A DNA stretch of 31,267 nucleotides from JBGSBR01 sp041730495 (GTDB lineage: Bacteria > Patescibacteriota > Microgenomatia > UBA1406 > GWC2-37-13). Made by a program: the position numbers and the translations under genes. Positions 30,403 to 31,267 of this stretch are shown here, piece by piece. Position 1 is the first letter of the stretch. The number at the start of each line of letters is the position of its first letter. Below the pieces are notes generated by a model, which made no database searches, was not told where the DNA came from, and saw nothing but the letters and a program-made list of their open reading frames with translations. The DNA is taken from positions 1-31,267 of the forward strand of contig JBGSBR010000012.1 of the NCBI GenBank assembly GCA_041730495.1, given 5' to 3'.

Positions 30403-30641
30403 GGCATATAGTCGATACTCCCGCTTGTTCGCAAGAATGAGCGGGAGAGCTTTAATCCTCCTTCGCAAAGTAAGATTGCAAGCTTCGGAAGGATTTTAAC
30501 AATCAGAGCATGAAGTGACAGAGAAGTCGCAGACCAGACCTGGTCTACGGTTTTTCCGTCACCTCAAAGCATAGGTGACTGACCAGTGTGCATCGGGAGT
30601 TGAGAGCACATTGAGTCATTACAGACTCCCAGAAGGTTCCT
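30403..30641 (+). other. Heavily structured interval before the 47-residue peptide gene
   Basis: CTCCCGCT (30418-30425) pairs with AGCGGGAG (30440-30447). AATCCT (30454-30459) pairs with AGGATT (30490-30495) and is followed by TTTT. AGACCAG (30531-30537) can pair with CTGGTCT (30540-30546), but CTGGTC can instead pair with GACCAG (30581-30586), enclosing the 7-bp GTCACCT/AGGTGAC stem (30558-30579). GGGAGT (30595-30600) and ACTCCC (30625-30630) pair just before AGAAGG. The first two hairpins may end the permease transcript. Confidence 0.55.
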
Positions 30642-30785
30642 GTGAAGGAAATTATTGTGCCAATTGTAGGAGCAGTTATCGCGGCAGCATTGGGAGCCGC
30701 ACTTACGCCGGAGCACGTGGGCGGTGCCTTGATCGTTGCACCGATTGGTGTAGCAATTGGATGGCGAGTTCGCAATATGTTTTAA
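30642..30785 (+). CDS. 47-residue hydrophobic peptide (single membrane hairpin)
   Basis: A GTG start preceded by AGAAGG five bases upstream, coding MKEIIVPIVGAVIAAALGAA, then LTPEHVGGALIVAPIGVAIG and a basic WRVRNMF end. The sequence is two Gly/Ala-rich hydrophobic stretches separated by a TPEHVG turn, so it is likely a membrane-embedded hairpin. GC content and codon use are higher than in neighbouring genes. A perfect terminator begins four bases after the stop, so this is a monocistronic unit with its own structured leader. Candidates include a toxin-like or stress peptide, or a small transporter subunit; none can be chosen from sequence. Confidence 0.6.
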   Translation: MKEIIVPIVGAVIAAALGAALTPEHVGGALIVAPIGVAIGWRVRNMF

Positions 30786-30788
30786 ATG

Positions 30789-30815
30789 GCAGGGGGTCGC
30801 TCCCCCTGCTTTTTT
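30789..30815 (+). terminator. Rho-independent terminator after the 47-residue peptide
   Basis: GCAGGGGG (30789-30796) pairs perfectly with CCCCCTGC (30802-30809) around TCGCT and is followed by six T (30810-30815). It lies between convergent genes and may also help stop the minus-strand transcript. Confidence 0.93.
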
Positions 30816-30830
30816 CTTTTACGGCTAGAT

Positions 30831-31241
30831 TTATGAACGAAGATTATCTATTACTCGAGGATTGATCATGAAATGTTTGTTACGGATAACACACAGTTTT
30901 TCACCAGTATATGGCTCTACTTTTTTATTAACAATAAGCATTGCATCGTAAACTCGTCGCCATAGATTGCCATCAACTTCATTAAACTCTTTACCAACAT
31001 CTTCTGCAGTGCATGGTTTTGTGGGATTTTTAAATAAACAGACAGCAAGATGATATTGATGAGAATCGAGAGGAAGCTCAATTTTAGCTTTATCAATATG
31101 AATAATTCCATCAGTAGGATCAAAATACATTTGATAGTTTTGAACTGCGTGATGCTTTTTTTGATTCAGGTGTCGCCGCGTGCGCCAGTCGGTCCCGTGC
31201 GGATTTCCGGACCACCGCCGTGACCTTTCGCGTTCACGCAC
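30831..31241 (-). CDS. Winged-helix domain paralogous to the membrane regulator (5' part truncated or chimeric)
   Basis: Residues from about QKKHHAVQNYQ onward align with the C-terminal domain of the 23,651-24,886 protein: IHIDKAKIELPLDSHQYHLAVCLF against ILIDEAKVEIPAETFQFALCDAVF, GNLWRRVYDAMLIVNKKVE against GNHWRKVYDAMLLINKRAE, and NKHFMINP against EKQFFLNP. Upstream of about 31,170 the frame runs into very GC-rich sequence giving an Arg-rich stretch (MRERERSRRWSGNPHGTDW) that is unlikely to be native. The frame is open to the window edge, so a GTG at 31241 is only nominal. A minimal free-standing version could start at ATG 31130 (99 codons). The full gene probably encoded membrane segments and a sensor domain like its paralogue. 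Confidence 0.6.
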   Translation of the reverse strand: MRERERSRRWSGNPHGTDWRTRRHLNQKKHHAVQNYQMYFDPTDGIIHIDKAKIELPLDSHQYHLAVCLFKNPTKPCTAEDVGKEFNEVDGNLWRRVYDAMLIVNKKVEPYTGEKLCVIRNKHFMINPRVIDNLRS

Positions 31242-31267
31242 GTCTGAGGGACATGTCCCGCTCCACG
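31168..31267. other. Very GC-rich terminal stretch, out of character with the window
   Basis: By eye about two thirds G+C, against an AT-rich genome to its left, with a sharp change near 31,165-31,170. On the minus strand one frame ends with TGA exactly at the change. It could be a chimeric assembly end, foreign (for example high-GC host) DNA, or a recent insertion. Confidence 0.6.

Noticed and set aside
30575..30865. 96-residue Cys/Arg-rich plus-strand frame over the small peptide gene.
   Set aside because: It runs through a terminator and RNA hairpins, has shuffled composition, and conflicts with the 47-residue frame that has a Shine-Dalgarno and sensible hydrophobicity.

Overview
The window is a compact, AT-rich bacterial chromosome segment. 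UGA is used as an ordinary stop. Most start codons lack a Shine-Dalgarno sequence and many lie only a few bases downstream of a TATAAT-like -10 box, which suggests widespread leaderless or very short-leader mRNAs. Together with very small intergenic gaps, a MurE without its usual N-terminal domain, a lysine-rich extended S15 and an AMP-phosphorylase-like DeoA protein, this suggests a Patescibacteria (CPR) genome, perhaps close to Saccharibacteria. The lineage is an inference from gene style, not a measured placement.

Bases 1-13,400 are mostly housekeeping: a partial unknown protein, an RmlC-type sugar epimerase and a small cupin; rarA on the minus strand; two small membrane proteins and an AlaX-type tRNA editing protein on the plus strand; PBP1A, metG and a small membrane protein on the minus strand; then rpsO-pnp-ftsK and another small membrane protein on the plus strand. 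Bases 13,410-17,252 (minus) form a tightly packed operon murJ - AMP/thymidine phosphorylase - mltG. Divergent from it, bases 17,402-22,657 carry a reduced division and cell wall cluster: mraZ-rsmH-ftsL-ftsI-murE-pgeF. A four-copy, 10-bp-period ATGG array (the expected kind of MraZ operator) covers the mraZ promoter and start codon. In all, seven genes here serve peptidoglycan synthesis or its septal use (PBP1A, MltG, MurJ, FtsI, MurE, PgeF, FtsL).

From about 22,965 the style changes to an accessory region with long structured intergenic stretches, GC-richer hairpin elements, small membrane peptides with real Shine-Dalgarno sequences, and a transport module: two CPA2-type cation/proton antiporters (25,453-26,703 and 26,954-28,234) and an APC-type permease with a C-terminal USP-like domain (28,603-30,402). 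Upstream sits the most unusual gene, 23,651-24,886: a protein with two membrane segments, a large extracytoplasmic domain, and a C-terminal cytoplasmic domain resembling an OmpR/PhoB winged helix. A paralogous copy of that C-terminal domain lies at the right end (30,831 onward, minus). Upstream of the first antiporter and of the permease there are GTGAATCA-type repeats at 11- and 10-bp spacing, the type of site OmpR-like winged helices bind. I propose, as inference, a membrane-tethered one-component regulator controlling an ion/proton and amino-acid transport regulon.

The last ~100 bases are strikingly GC-rich and out of character, so the right edge may be an assembly chimera or a recombination junction. 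I found no rRNA, tRNA, CRISPR array or insertion sequence.
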